Origin: Persicitalea sp038235275
Lineage (GTDB): Bacteria; Bacteroidota; Bacteroidia; Cytophagales; Spirosomataceae
Length of the DNA stretch: 64,000 nucleotides
Direction: 5' to 3'
NCBI GenBank assembly: GCA_038235275.1
Contig: JBBSUC010000027.1
Span: 1-64,000, forward strand
The notes beneath the pieces were generated by a model, which did not search any database, was not told the DNA's origin, and saw nothing but the letters and a program-made list of their open reading frames with translations. The first letter of the stretch is position 1. Each line of letters opens with the position of its first letter. Positions 1 to 8,544 of the stretch are shown piece by piece. A program made the position numbers and the translations under genes.

Positions 1-819
1 CTTGAACTGGGTGGCCACTTTGGCGTCTTTGTTGTCGCGGGCCGTGACGGTGACCGTGAACACGCCGCTGGCCGTGGGGGTGCCCGCCAGGTTCCAGCCG
101 TTCTGGCTCAGCCCTGCGGGCAGGCCCTTGACCGCAATGTCGATGATCGGGCCGTCCGGGTCGAAGAAAGTCTCCTTGGAGATCGCGTAGTCGAAAGCCT
201 CCCCGACCCTGGCTTGCTGGTCGGGGATGGTTTTGCGAACCAGGGGCAGAACGTTGTCGCCCTCCGTTGCGTCCACACTAAGCTTGAACTGCGCCGATAC
301 TTCGGCCCCCTTATCATCGCGGGCCGTGATCGTCACGCTGTACGTACCCGTAGCCACGGGGCTGCCCGAAAGCTTGCTGCCAGTCAGCGTGATGCCCTCG
401 GGCAGGCCTTTGGCTGAAATGCTCGCGATTGTGCCGTCTGGGTCCGTGAAGGTTCCCGCCGCAATCTCATAGGCGAACGGCTGGCCGACCCGGCCTTGCT
501 GGTCGGGGATGGCCTTGCCGACCAGAGGCGGCTGGTTCCCGTCATCTTTGGGGGCCACACTGAACTTGAACTGAGATGACACTTCGGCCCCCTTATCGTC
601 GCGCGCGGTGATTGCCACAGTGAACGTGCCGCTGGCCGTTGGTTTTCCCGTTAGCTTTCGGCCGGACAAAGTAACGCCATCGGGCAGGCCCGTAGCCGCC
701 AGGCTAACGACCGTACCGTCGGAGTCGGTGAAGATGCTGGGGAGTATCTCGTAGCCGAAGGACTGTCCCACCTTGGCCTGTTGGTCGGGGATGACCTGAC
801 TTACCTTGGGCGGTTGATT
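1..819 (-). repeat. Tandem Ig-like coding repeats, about 285 bp each
   Basis: Three consecutive copies encode residues 660-754, 755-848 and 849-932+ of the partial secreted protein. Each copy contains PDQQ, a DPDG or DSDG turn, a GLP segment and an FTVxxTARD-like strand. The third copy continues past the window edge, so the repeat number is unknown. Confidence 0.85.
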
Positions 820-2796
820 TTCACCGGCTGTTTCCCCCAGCAAATCCTCGACCAGCAGCACCTCGATGGGTTTTTTCGTTTTGTCGTATTCGGTGCGCCA
901 TTTTCCCTGTACGGCATTGGTCCCCTGCCGAATGGCCTCCGAGAGGGTATAGGTCACCGTTTGTGTCGGTCTGATGTCCGGGACGGGCGTTTTGAGCCAC
1001 TTGATGGCAGTTTCTTGAATGAGACCCTTGACCAGGGCAAAGCGGGCGTCGAGGTCGAAGCCAAACAAATTGACCCAATCGGCTCCGTTTTCGTAAGATT
1101 CATTGATTTGGTCACGCCATTGAGGAGCTGTTTCCGCCGATATGAATTCAAATTCGTTTCCTATGATTTTGCCCCGAAGATTGGACCGCACCAAATCCAT
1201 GGCAAAGCGGTGCGGATAGCTGGGGCCATCGTTTACCTTTATGGCGTTGGTGTTCTCGGCCAGACTTTTGAAGCCCAATGTTGCCCGTAACCCGCTGAGA
1301 CCGTCATAGACGCTGCCCATATCCAGATAGTATTTATAGCCGGAATCTACCTGTCTTACCGTGTTCCCGAATTTGTCGATCACTTTTTTCAAAGTGGATT
1401 GCCGGAAGAGGTACCAGTCCTGACCGACCTTGCCGTAGTTTCCGCTCCATACATCGCCTTTAATATAGGGAGGCTCGATGTCCTGAAAGCGGGAATAATC
1501 GGCACTCCACGCTTTGTTCAGGTTAGCGAGGGTTTGGTATTTGACCTCCAGCCATTCCCTAAAACCTTTTTTAGCATAATAGGAGTAGTCGAACATTTGC
1601 AGTTCGTTTTTCTGACTGGCCGGATTGAAAGCATCTACACTGTAGCCGACCTCGGAAGCGTTGTTGAGAACCACTCCTACCAAAGCGACCTGACCCGCTT
1701 GTTGACGTGGGCGGAAGTGTTCCATGGCTTCCCGGACAAAGCCATTGGCTTCGTTTACCGCCTCATCGGCCGAAAAACTGAATCCGTTGAGATTGGTATG
1801 CCGCACCCCATCACCCGAAATGGGCCGAACGTTCTCGGGCCACCAGCCGCTGCTGCCGTCGCCATGACGCGCCACCCATACCCGGAGCATGATTTTGCAG
1901 CCCAAACGCTGGGCTAGTTCCGCTTCCTTGTCCACCTGGCTCCAGTCAGCAGCGACTCCTCGCTGCTGATATATATGGTCCCAGTTGACATTCAGGATGA
2001 AAGAGTTCACACCCGCCGCCGCCGCTCTTTCCATAATGGGCAGGTAATAGTCGCCATTCTCCACGTTCAAGATGGAGTAGCTCAGGTAACGGGAGAGCGC
2101 ACGTGGTTCAGGTACGGAAGTGCCGTGTAGGGTTTCGAGTATTCTATTAGCGATAGCCGCCATCCCTTTGTCACCGGGATGGGCGGCCACCCCGGGGTTT
2201 TCAAACAGCCCGTAAGCCAAGTTGCTTGGGTCATTCGATAAATCGGTAAGATAGACCAAGGGGAGATTTCTTTCAACTGCAATACCCCGGATAACCGCGT
2301 TAACTCGGTCGCGGTTTTGCCAGAAACTATTTGTTAGAATAATTTTCGAATTGGGAGCCGCTATGCCATCGATCAGTCTCAGGTAGCTTTCACGAAGTTT
2401 GCCGGACTCTACCTTTGAATCGTCAATATTCTCTCCAATTCTCAGGATGATCAGATCGGCGGCGTATCTCCTGTAGTCAGCAAGTACGCTGTAATCGTAC
2501 TTATTCCAATCTTGCTCAAAAGGCGGCCCCCACAGCAACAGATGCGAGGCATCCGGGGTTTTCGCCTGGATGCTGGCCATGACGCGGTGGAGATAATCGT
2601 TCTCGGGGCGGCTGGCGGCCATACCCCAAGATCCATTCCAACCAATGCCCGGCGCCGGGCCGTGTTCTGTAATACTGTTTCCTACAAATAATACTTTGTG
2701 ATAACTTTGTCCGCATACAACTGAGGCGAACAAAGTCAACGAGAGTCCCAGAAGGAGCGTACGCCCCTTCCATCTGATCAATAGGTTTAATCGCAT
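1..2796 (-). CDS. Secreted SGNH-hydrolase / glycosidase-like / Ig-repeat protein, 3' end outside window
   Basis: The minus-strand frame is open from the ATG at 2796 to the window edge: 932 codons with no stop, so the protein is larger. Residues 1-29 look like a Sec signal peptide (basic start, hydrophobic stretch ending near SVVCG). Residues 34-225 form an SGNH esterase domain: GNSIT at 40-44 (nucleophile Ser41), RIGEN at 120-124 (block III GxN) and HPGDKGM at 206-212 (His206). Residues 240-600 read like a TIM-barrel glycosidase of the GH42/GH5 type (FILNVNWDHIY, NNASEVGYS, IGNEFEF); the family is not certain and catalytic Glu residues cannot be fixed by eye. From residue 660 come three Ig-like (He_PIG type) repeats of about 94 residues, each opening with IPDQQ. 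The next gene, divergent, is an acyltransferase followed by a second SGNH protein with the same signature. A role in removing acyl groups from, and cutting, an extracellular polysaccharide is inferred. Confidence 0.85.
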   Translation of the reverse strand, partial: MRLNLLIRWKGRTLLLGLSLTLFASVVCGQSYHKVLFVGNSITEHGPAPGIGWNGSWGMAASRPENDYLHRVMASIQAKTPDASHLLLWGPPFEQDWNKYDYSVLADYRRYAADLIILRIGENIDDSKVESGKLRESYLRLIDGIAAPNSKIILTNSFWQNRDRVNAVIRGIAVERNLPLVYLTDLSNDPSNLAYGLFENPGVAAHPGDKGMAAIANRILETLHGTSVPEPRALSRYLSYSILNVENGDYYLPIMERAAAAGVNSFILNVNWDHIYQQRGVAADWSQVDKEAELAQRLGCKIMLRVWVARHGDGSSGWWPENVRPISGDGVRHTNLNGFSFSADEAVNEANGFVREAMEHFRPRQQAGQVALVGVVLNNASEVGYSVDAFNPASQKNELQMFDYSYYAKKGFREWLEVKYQTLANLNKAWSADYSRFQDIEPPYIKGDVWSGNYGKVGQDWYLFRQSTLKKVIDKFGNTVRQVDSGYKYYLDMGSVYDGLSGLRATLGFKSLAENTNAIKVNDGPSYPHRFAMDLVRSNLRGKIIGNEFEFISAETAPQWRDQINESYENGADWVNLFGFDLDARFALVKGLIQETAIKWLKTPVPDIRPTQTVTYTLSEAIRQGTNAVQGKWRTEYDKTKKPIEVLLVEDLLGETAGENQPPKVSQVIPDQQAKVGQSFGYEILPSIFTDSDGTVVSLAATGLPDGVTLSGRKLTGKPTASGTFTVAITARDDKGAEVSSQFKFSVAPKDDGNQPPLVGKAIPDQQGRVGQPFAYEIAAGTFTDPDGTIASISAKGLPEGITLTGSKLSGSPVATGTYSVTITARDDKGAEVSAQFKLSVDATEGDNVLPLVRKTIPDQQARVGEAFDYAISKETFFDPDGPIIDIAVKGLPAGLSQNGWNLAGTPTASGVFTVTVTARDNKDAKVATQFK

Positions 2797-2918
2797 GTTA
2801 TCTAATGGTAGAACTTTTATCGGTGATGACGGTCTTTACTTGTCAATATTACTTGGCTGTAGTAGAGTAACTGAACGAAGTGTGCGCATGAGTTTACCAG
2901 ACAGTTTCCTTACAGAGA

Positions 2919-2928
2919 GGGGGGGGGG
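2919..2928. repeat. Ten-G homopolymer in a divergent promoter region
   Basis: Ten consecutive G residues lie 123 bp upstream of the secreted SGNH/glycosidase gene and 80 bp upstream of the acyltransferase. Such tracts are prone to slipped-strand length change. No clear promoter boxes were found next to it, so an effect on expression is only a possibility. Confidence 0.9.
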
Positions 2929-3008
2929 CATTATTTGGAGGAGAAAAGTCAAACATAATATGATAATGAGCAATTAATCTCGGCCTTCCAACATATGGAG
3001 CAATTACC

Positions 3009-4133
3009 ATGCTAAAAAAAAGCGTTGATGTAAATAAGACTTTTTTAATGGGCGTAGGGCAGGCTACGGATCACCGTGCCAATAATTTTGATTTTTTGCG
3101 ATTTTTGGGGGCCTCTCTAGTTATTTATGGCCATGCTTACCCGCTTTCGGGCCGGGGTACCTTCGACCATATTCAGCTTTGGTCGAGGGGATTGTTCCCT
3201 ACGGCTCACATGGGTGTAGCCATATTTTTTGTTATCAGCGGCTTTCTAATTGCGCAAAGCCTGGCGAGGAGTCCTTCGATACCGAACTATATATGGAAAA
3301 GATGCCTTCGCATCTTCCCTGGACTCATTGTAGCCGCTCTAATAACGGTTTTTCTCGGTGGGCCGATTCTTACGCATCTGCCCCTTAGTGAGTACTTTAC
3401 GATGGGGAATACTTACAAATACTTCATGGTCGTAAAGCTCTATCCTCCTTACCCTGACACGCTGCCGGGCGTCTTCGAGCAAGCTTCTGACCGCTCCGTA
3501 AACGGCTCCCTATGGACGTTGGCCTACGAATTCACTTGTTACTTCGCACTGCTGGCTATTCAATTGATTTTTCCAGCCCGTTATCGGGGAAAAGCGGTGC
3601 TTACATCTTTCCTGGTCGTTTGGCTAACTTTTCTCTTGTGGTACCCTCCGCTCTCCGCTTCATCCTTTCAAATTCCCTTTCTTCACCTGAAAATATTTAA
3701 TCTGGTCGATTTTGGCATGTATTTTGTAGCGGGCAGCGTCGCCTTCTATTACAAGAATTATATCCTTTACCGAGGCTCTGTTGCCCTGATTTTCCTCTTC
3801 TTGTGGCTTGGGAGTTATCTTCTGGCAGAATCGCTGGTATCGGTCCCGCTTATCTGGGTCATTTGGGCTAGGTACCTTGCCATCCCTTACCTAGTGCTAT
3901 ATTTGTCGTTCCTTAGGGGACCACTCAACCAGTTCGGCCGGTACGGAGACCTTTCCTACGGACTGTACATTTATGCTTTTCCAATCCAAAGAATCGTTAT
4001 AGCAGTGGTTGGGGAAGTGACCCCTATCGGAGAAATTATCTTTCTTTCTTTCCTCTTTACGCTGCCGTTTGCCTGGCTTTCCTGGAATTTTATCGAAAAA
4101 CCCTGCTTGAGGTATAAAAAATTAATCGCATGA
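3009..4133 (+). CDS. Acyltransferase 3 family membrane protein (OafA/YrhL-like)
   Basis: The 374-residue integral membrane protein belongs to the acyltransferase 3 family, which moves acetyl or other acyl groups onto extracytoplasmic sugars. Signature stretches are FDFLRFLGASLVIYGHA near residues 27-43 (conserved Arg31 and the catalytic-type His42), HMGVAIFFVISGFLI, RCLRIFPGL and NGSLWTLAYEF. About ten hydrophobic segments are visible and there is no extra C-terminal SGNH domain, unlike OafA fusions. The stop codon overlaps the next start codon (ATGA), and that next gene encodes a separate SGNH lipoprotein. A split acyltransferase plus SGNH pair acting on one polysaccharide is therefore inferred. 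The substrate is not visible from sequence. Confidence 0.9.
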   Translation: MLKKSVDVNKTFLMGVGQATDHRANNFDFLRFLGASLVIYGHAYPLSGRGTFDHIQLWSRGLFPTAHMGVAIFFVISGFLIAQSLARSPSIPNYIWKRCLRIFPGLIVAALITVFLGGPILTHLPLSEYFTMGNTYKYFMVVKLYPPYPDTLPGVFEQASDRSVNGSLWTLAYEFTCYFALLAIQLIFPARYRGKAVLTSFLVVWLTFLLWYPPLSASSFQIPFLHLKIFNLVDFGMYFVAGSVAFYYKNYILYRGSVALIFLFLWLGSYLLAESLVSVPLIWVIWARYLAIPYLVLYLSFLRGPLNQFGRYGDLSYGLYIYAFPIQRIVIAVVGEVTPIGEIIFLSFLFTLPFAWLSWNFIEKPCLRYKKLIA

Positions 4134-5164
4134 AGAACTATTCAATCAGTCAAATCTTCACGACGTACCTTTTTGCGCTGACCGTATTCGCTACGTTGGC
4201 TTGTACTGGCCAATATGTTCCTCAATCGCCCATTGTACCCCCATTGGCTATTGACTCCACCAAAAGCTGCGGCTGCGGGCCGAGCGCGGCTATACAAGAT
4301 CCTGCTAAACCCGAAACACCCAAGCCCGAACCCCAAATGCAAACGGTGGCGTCCCTACCAATTCCATCTTTTTCGATTGACGGTGGACGACTCCCCTACG
4401 GCACTTCCGTACTTTTACGGTCTGACTCCCTACCGACCCAGACCATCTACGAATATTCTTGGAATGATGGCAAAAACTGGATTGTGGGAGATTCAATATT
4501 CCTCTGTAAGTCAGGCGAGTTGATTGCTCGCACCCGTCAACTCGATAAAGTCTCGAAAGCGATTCGGAAAAGCTTCCTTCTTTATTACAACAGGGTGCTT
4601 ATTGTGGGAAACAGCATTACCGGACATGGACCCGCTCCCGAAATCGGTTGGACTGGTGATTGGGGTATGGCGGCTTCCAGAGCTGACAGCGATTACGTGC
4701 ATCTGCTTACCAAAGATTTGAAAATAAGAAACCCCGCCACCGAACTCAAAGTCATGTACGGTGTACCTTTCGAGCAAACCTTCCCTACGTATGATTTTAA
4801 CCAGGCGAACGAGAGCGCAGATTTTAAGCCCGACCTGATCATCATGCGGATCGGAGAAAATGCCAACGTGGCCAGCGAAATGATTTTTAAAGAAAAGTAC
4901 GACAAGTTGATCAAGAAACTGCTATCCAAAACCGCTACGGCGAAGGTGATCTGCACAACCAGTTTTTGGCCGGATAAATATGAGGCTATCAACGTTATCA
5001 AGACGGTTGCCAAAACTAATGACTACGTATTAGTCGATATCGGCGGATTCTTTCAAGACAAGTCTTACACCGCTCAGGGCTTATTTAAAGATCCAGGCGT
5101 AGCCAAGCATCCAAGCGACAAGGGTATGCGCGCCATCTACAATGCCATCGCCGAAAAACTATAA
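4130..5164 (+). CDS. SGNH/GDSL-family hydrolase, exported, probable lipoprotein
   Basis: This 344-residue protein has an N-terminal hydrophobic export segment ending in ATLAC (Cys25, a loose lipobox match), a Pro/Lys-rich linker (residues 55-72) and a small beta-rich domain (about 80-150) resembling the chitobiase C-terminal type. A SGNH domain follows: GNSIT at 160-164 (Ser161), RIGEN at 240-244 and HPSD at 327-330 (His327). The usual Asp three residues before the His is absent; Asp321 lies six before it. The block GNSIT-x-HGPAP-x-IGW-x-G-x-WGMAASR is shared with the divergent secreted protein at the left edge. It overlaps the upstream acyltransferase by 4 bp, which implies translational coupling. 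An extracytoplasmic esterase or acyl-transfer partner is the likely role. Confidence 0.85.
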   Translation: MKNYSISQIFTTYLFALTVFATLACTGQYVPQSPIVPPLAIDSTKSCGCGPSAAIQDPAKPETPKPEPQMQTVASLPIPSFSIDGGRLPYGTSVLLRSDSLPTQTIYEYSWNDGKNWIVGDSIFLCKSGELIARTRQLDKVSKAIRKSFLLYYNRVLIVGNSITGHGPAPEIGWTGDWGMAASRADSDYVHLLTKDLKIRNPATELKVMYGVPFEQTFPTYDFNQANESADFKPDLIIMRIGENANVASEMIFKEKYDKLIKKLLSKTATAKVICTTSFWPDKYEAINVIKTVAKTNDYVLVDIGGFFQDKSYTAQGLFKDPGVAKHPSDKGMRAIYNAIAEKL

Positions 5165-5202
5165 ACTGGGCTATAATTGCGGAGAAAAAGTGCCGAAGAC
5201 CG

Positions 5203-5233
5203 TTGCGCGACTCATTTTTTCTCCCTACTTTTG
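5203..5233 (+). promoter_or_regulatory. Promoter of tRNA-Pro
   Basis: TTG at 5203-5205 and TACTTTTG at 5226-5233 are 20 bp apart, matching the Bacteroidota housekeeping promoter. The -7 box ends 17 bp before the tRNA. Confidence 0.65.
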
Positions 5234-5250
5234 CCCTCCCAACACATCAT

Positions 5251-5324
5251 CGGGATGTGGCGCAGCCCGGTAGCGCACACGCCTGGGGGGCGTGGGGTCG
5301 CAGGTTCAAATCCTGTCATCCCGA
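5251..5324 (+). tRNA. tRNA-Pro(GGG)
   Basis: The 74-nt cloverleaf has a seven-pair acceptor stem (CGGGATG with CATCCCG), D arm, a CACGC/GCGTG anticodon stem with loop CTGGGGG giving anticodon GGG at 5285-5287, and a TTCAAAT T-loop. Discriminator A is at 5324 and CCA is not encoded. It borders the restriction-modification region. Confidence 0.96.
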
Positions 5325-5333
5325 CTAGTTTAA

Positions 5334-5367
5334 AAGCTTGATAATCACTAGATTGTCAGGCTTTTTT
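5334..5367 (+). terminator. Intrinsic terminator of tRNA-Pro
   Basis: A 12-bp stem (AAGCTTGATAAT with ATTGTCAGGCTT, two G-U pairs) with a six-base loop runs into a T tract ten bases after the tRNA. Confidence 0.75.
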
Positions 5368-5672
5368 CTTGTTTGATAGTTAAAACAAAAAAGCTGGTTA
5401 AAACATAGTTAAAACTTCCAGGCTGTTGTTTTAAGGTCAATCTGCCCTCCCATGTACCCACACTTTTGAAGGATTGGCTGAAAAACCAGCAGCCTGGTAT
5501 CCTATCAGAGGAAGTACCAAAGGAATTGGTTGGTTTACTACTCCCGGCTGGATTGGGAAATCCTGAATATTTTTTGGCTCTTCCGGGGATATATCGCCTA
5601 TTTTTACTTTTAGTGGGAGTATCCCATCTATATTGTAAACCCTGCCACCCATTTATTTGAATCTACCCCCCA
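5368..5672. other. Non-coding stretch between tRNA-Pro and hsdM with three GTTAAAAC repeats
   Basis: No convincing gene was found. Direct copies of GTTAAAAC lie at 5379-5386, 5397-5404 and 5408-5415. Short repeats of this kind next to a tRNA can be arm-type binding sites of a tyrosine integrase, but no integrase gene and no second copy of the tRNA 3' end occur in the window. The hsd promoter should lie in the AT-rich stretch 5560-5650; no clean pair of boxes was seen. Confidence 0.6.
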
Positions 5673-8036
5673 ATGGATCAACGAGTACATAATCAATTAG
5701 TAAGTTTTATATGGAGCATCGCCGACGACTGCCTGCGTGATGTGTACGTGCGGGGCAAGTACCGCGACGTCATTCTGCCGATGGTGGTATTGCGCCGACT
5801 CGACACGCTGCTCGAACCCAGCAAGGACGCCGTATTGGAGGAAGTGACTTTCCAGCGCGACGAAGCCGGGTTTGCCGAAATGGAAGAAACCGGACTGAAA
5901 GAAGCGTCCGGCTACGTCTTTTACAACGTCAGCCCCTGGACGCTGCAACGCCTCAAAGAAACGGCCAGTAACAATCAGCAGATTTTGCTGGCCAACTTCG
6001 AAGACTACCTCGACGGATTCAGCGGGAATGTGAAGGAGATCATCGACAAGTTCAAGCTCCGCAGCCAGGTGCGGCACATGGCGGCCAAGGACGTGCTGCT
6101 GAATGTCCTGGAAAAATTCACTTCGCCCAGCATCAACCTCACGCCCTTCGAGAAGGAAGACCCCGACGGGCGCAAGCTGCCGCCGCTCTCGAACCTGGGC
6201 ATGGGCTACGTGTTCGAGGAACTGATTCGGAAATTCAACGAAGAGAACAACGAGGAGGCGGGCGAACACTTCACGCCCCGCGAGGTCATCGACCTGATGA
6301 CGCACATCATCTTCGATCCGGTCAAAGGCCAGCTACCTGCCGTGATGACGATTTACGATCCCGCCTGCGGCAGTGGCGGAATGCTGACCGAATCCCAGAA
6401 TTTCATTAAGGACGAAGCGGGCGAAATCCGCGCGACGGGCGATGTGTACCTCTATGGCAAGGAGATCAACGACGAAACCTACGCGATTTGCAAATCCGAC
6501 ATGATGATTAAGGGCAACGACCCCGAGAACATCAAGGTAGGTTCCACGCTCAGCACCAACGAGTTTTCCGATTTCAAGTTCGACTTCATGCTTTCCAACC
6601 CGCCCTACGGCAAGTCGTGGAGCAGCGAGCAGAAGTACATCAAGGACGGCAAGGAGGTGATCGACCCGCGCTTTCAGGTGCGGCTAACCGACTATTGGGG
6701 CGAGGCCGAACTAGCCGACGCCACGCCGCGCTCGTCGGACGGGCAGTTGCTGTTTTTGATGGAAATGGTTTCCAAAATGAAGCCGCTCGACCGCAGTGCG
6801 TCGGGTTCGCGTATTGCCTCGGTGCACAACGGCAGTAGCCTGTTTACGGGCGACGCCGGGGGCGGCGAGAGCAATATCCGCAGGTACCTCATCGAGAACG
6901 ACTGGTTGGAAGCCATCGTGCAGCTACCCAACAACCTGTTTTACAACACGGGCATCACAACCTACATCTGGATTCTGAGCAACCACAAAGCCCCGCACCG
7001 CAAAGGCAAAGTGCAGCTTATCGACGCCGGACAGCTCTACCGGAAGCTGCGCAAGAACCTGGGTAATAAGAACTGCGAGTTTGCGCCCGAGCATATCCGC
7101 GAAATCGTGGACGTGTACACCCAGCTACGCGCCGTGGGGCGGACGGGCGAGGAGGGCATCGCGGCCCAAATTTTCGACAACCGCGATTTTGGCTACTACA
7201 AAGTGACCATCGAACGCCCCAAACGCCTGAGAGCGCAACTACGCGAGGAACTTATCGCCGAACTCCGCTACGACAAGTCCCTGCGCGAACCGATGGCGTG
7301 GGCCTACGGAGAATTTGGCAATGAGGTGTACACCCAACTGACCAGCCACAAGAAAGCCATCGAGGAGTGGTGCGAAAAGCAGGAACTGAATCTGAGCTCG
7401 AAGCAGAAAACAGCGCTAAGTAATGCCGCTATCTGGCGCAGGCAACTTGACCTGCTCAATGCGGCCACCGCGCTGCGGCAGGCCATCGGTATGGAGGAGT
7501 TCAACGATTTCAATGTTTTCAGAAAACAGGTGGATGCGGCCTTGAAAGTAGTGCAGATGAAGCTGTCTGCTTCGGAGAAAAACGCCATATTACAAGCCGT
7601 GAGCTGGTATGATGCCGACGCCGCCATCGTGGTGAAGGGTACCTCGAAGCTCAGCGGCGACACGCTGGCCCAACTTCTGCACCGCCTGGGCTGCGAAGAA
7701 AGCCAACTGGCGGATTTTGGCTACTACGCCACCGCCAAAAAGGGGGAGTACCTGCAATACGAAACCGAAAGCGACCTGCGCGATACCGAAAACGTACCTT
7801 TGAATGCGGAGCGCCGCCCGGAAACCATTCACGCCTACTTCCTGCGGGAAGTAAAGCCCCACGTGGCCGAAGCCTGGATCAACCTGGATGCGACCAAAAT
7901 TGGCTACGAAATCAGCTTCAACAAGTACTTCTACCGCCATCAGCCCCTGCGGACGATCGAGGAAGTGACGGCGGATATTCTGGCGCTGGAAGAAGAAAGC
8001 GATGGGTTGATCCGGGAGTTGCTGACCCTAAACTGA
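5673..8036 (+). CDS. hsdM: Type I restriction-modification system, adenine methyltransferase subunit HsdM
   Basis: The 787-residue N6-adenine methyltransferase of a type I system forms the modification complex with HsdS. Visible are the HsdM N-terminal helical domain (residues 8-160), FTPREVIDLM at 200-209, the AdoMet-binding DPACGSGG at 229-236 and the catalytic NPPYGKSW at 309-316. A usual HsdM has about 500 residues. This one carries about 260 further residues after the methylase core, continuous and in frame, rich in charged helices with no recognised motif. It starts the hsdM, RAYT, hsdS, hsdR array. Start ATG 5673 matches the usual HsdM N-terminus. A RAYT gene begins 5 bp after its stop. 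Confidence 0.95.
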   Translation: MDQRVHNQLVSFIWSIADDCLRDVYVRGKYRDVILPMVVLRRLDTLLEPSKDAVLEEVTFQRDEAGFAEMEETGLKEASGYVFYNVSPWTLQRLKETASNNQQILLANFEDYLDGFSGNVKEIIDKFKLRSQVRHMAAKDVLLNVLEKFTSPSINLTPFEKEDPDGRKLPPLSNLGMGYVFEELIRKFNEENNEEAGEHFTPREVIDLMTHIIFDPVKGQLPAVMTIYDPACGSGGMLTESQNFIKDEAGEIRATGDVYLYGKEINDETYAICKSDMMIKGNDPENIKVGSTLSTNEFSDFKFDFMLSNPPYGKSWSSEQKYIKDGKEVIDPRFQVRLTDYWGEAELADATPRSSDGQLLFLMEMVSKMKPLDRSASGSRIASVHNGSSLFTGDAGGGESNIRRYLIENDWLEAIVQLPNNLFYNTGITTYIWILSNHKAPHRKGKVQLIDAGQLYRKLRKNLGNKNCEFAPEHIREIVDVYTQLRAVGRTGEEGIAAQIFDNRDFGYYKVTIERPKRLRAQLREELIAELRYDKSLREPMAWAYGEFGNEVYTQLTSHKKAIEEWCEKQELNLSSKQKTALSNAAIWRRQLDLLNAATALRQAIGMEEFNDFNVFRKQVDAALKVVQMKLSASEKNAILQAVSWYDADAAIVVKGTSKLSGDTLAQLLHRLGCEESQLADFGYYATAKKGEYLQYETESDLRDTENVPLNAERRPETIHAYFLREVKPHVAEAWINLDATKIGYEISFNKYFYRHQPLRTIEEVTADILALEEESDGLIRELLTLN

Positions 8037-8041
8037 TTGCG

Positions 8042-8503
8042 ATGCCCAATACCTATTCCCAGATTTACATTCAGGCGGTGTTTGCCGTAAAGTACCGCAA
8101 TGCGGTCATCGCTAAGGAATGGCGCCCCCGTCTGATGGGCGTAATCGGCAACATGATTAATGAAGCAGAGGCCCAAACGATCCTGGTCAATGGCGTGGAA
8201 GACCACGTCCATTGTTTTTTCAGGATGAAACCCGCCGTCTTGCTGGCCGATGTGATGCAAATCGCCAAGGCCAGATCCTCTAAATGGGTCAACGAAAGCG
8301 GCTTGCTGCCGCACCGATTCGAGTGGCAAAAGGGCTACGGGGCTTTTTCGTACAGCCATTCCCAGGTCGAAAATGTGCGCCGCTACATCGCCAACCAGGA
8401 AGCACACCACCACAAACAAACCTTCCGGGCGGAATACCTGGATATGCTGGAAAAATTCGGCATCGATTACGACGAGGCCTACATTTTCAATGATTTGGTA
8501 TGA
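8042..8503 (+). CDS. REP-associated tyrosine transposase (RAYT, IS200-like HUH enzyme)
   Basis: The 153-residue protein is a complete single-domain Y1 transposase of the IS200/RAYT type. The HUH metal-binding motif is in DHVHCF (His55 and His57) and the probable catalytic tyrosine is Tyr115 in NVRRYIANQEAHH. The segment SSKWVNE followed by FEWQKGYGAFSYS is typical of the Bacteroidota RAYT branch. These enzymes nick single-stranded hairpins and are usually single copy, with small palindromic (REP) elements nearby. Exactly that follows here: three direct and two inverted palindrome units at 8545-8872. It starts 5 bp after hsdM and is co-oriented, so it is probably co-transcribed with the restriction system. 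It lacks the ends of a full IS200 element. Confidence 0.9.
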   Translation: MPNTYSQIYIQAVFAVKYRNAVIAKEWRPRLMGVIGNMINEAEAQTILVNGVEDHVHCFFRMKPAVLLADVMQIAKARSSKWVNESGLLPHRFEWQKGYGAFSYSHSQVENVRRYIANQEAHHHKQTFRAEYLDMLEKFGIDYDEAYIFNDLV

Positions 8504-8544
8504 AAATGACAAAAAAAGTGCCAACAAAGCGTATCCCAAGAAAA

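Noticed and set aside
2795..2977. Small plus-strand frame ahead of the acyltransferase gene
   Set aside because: It runs through the poly-G tract, overlaps the divergent promoter region and shows no protein features.
5437..5660. Short frames on both strands between tRNA-Pro and hsdM
   Set aside because: They are about 65-70 codons, overlap each other and have no recognisable sequence or start context.
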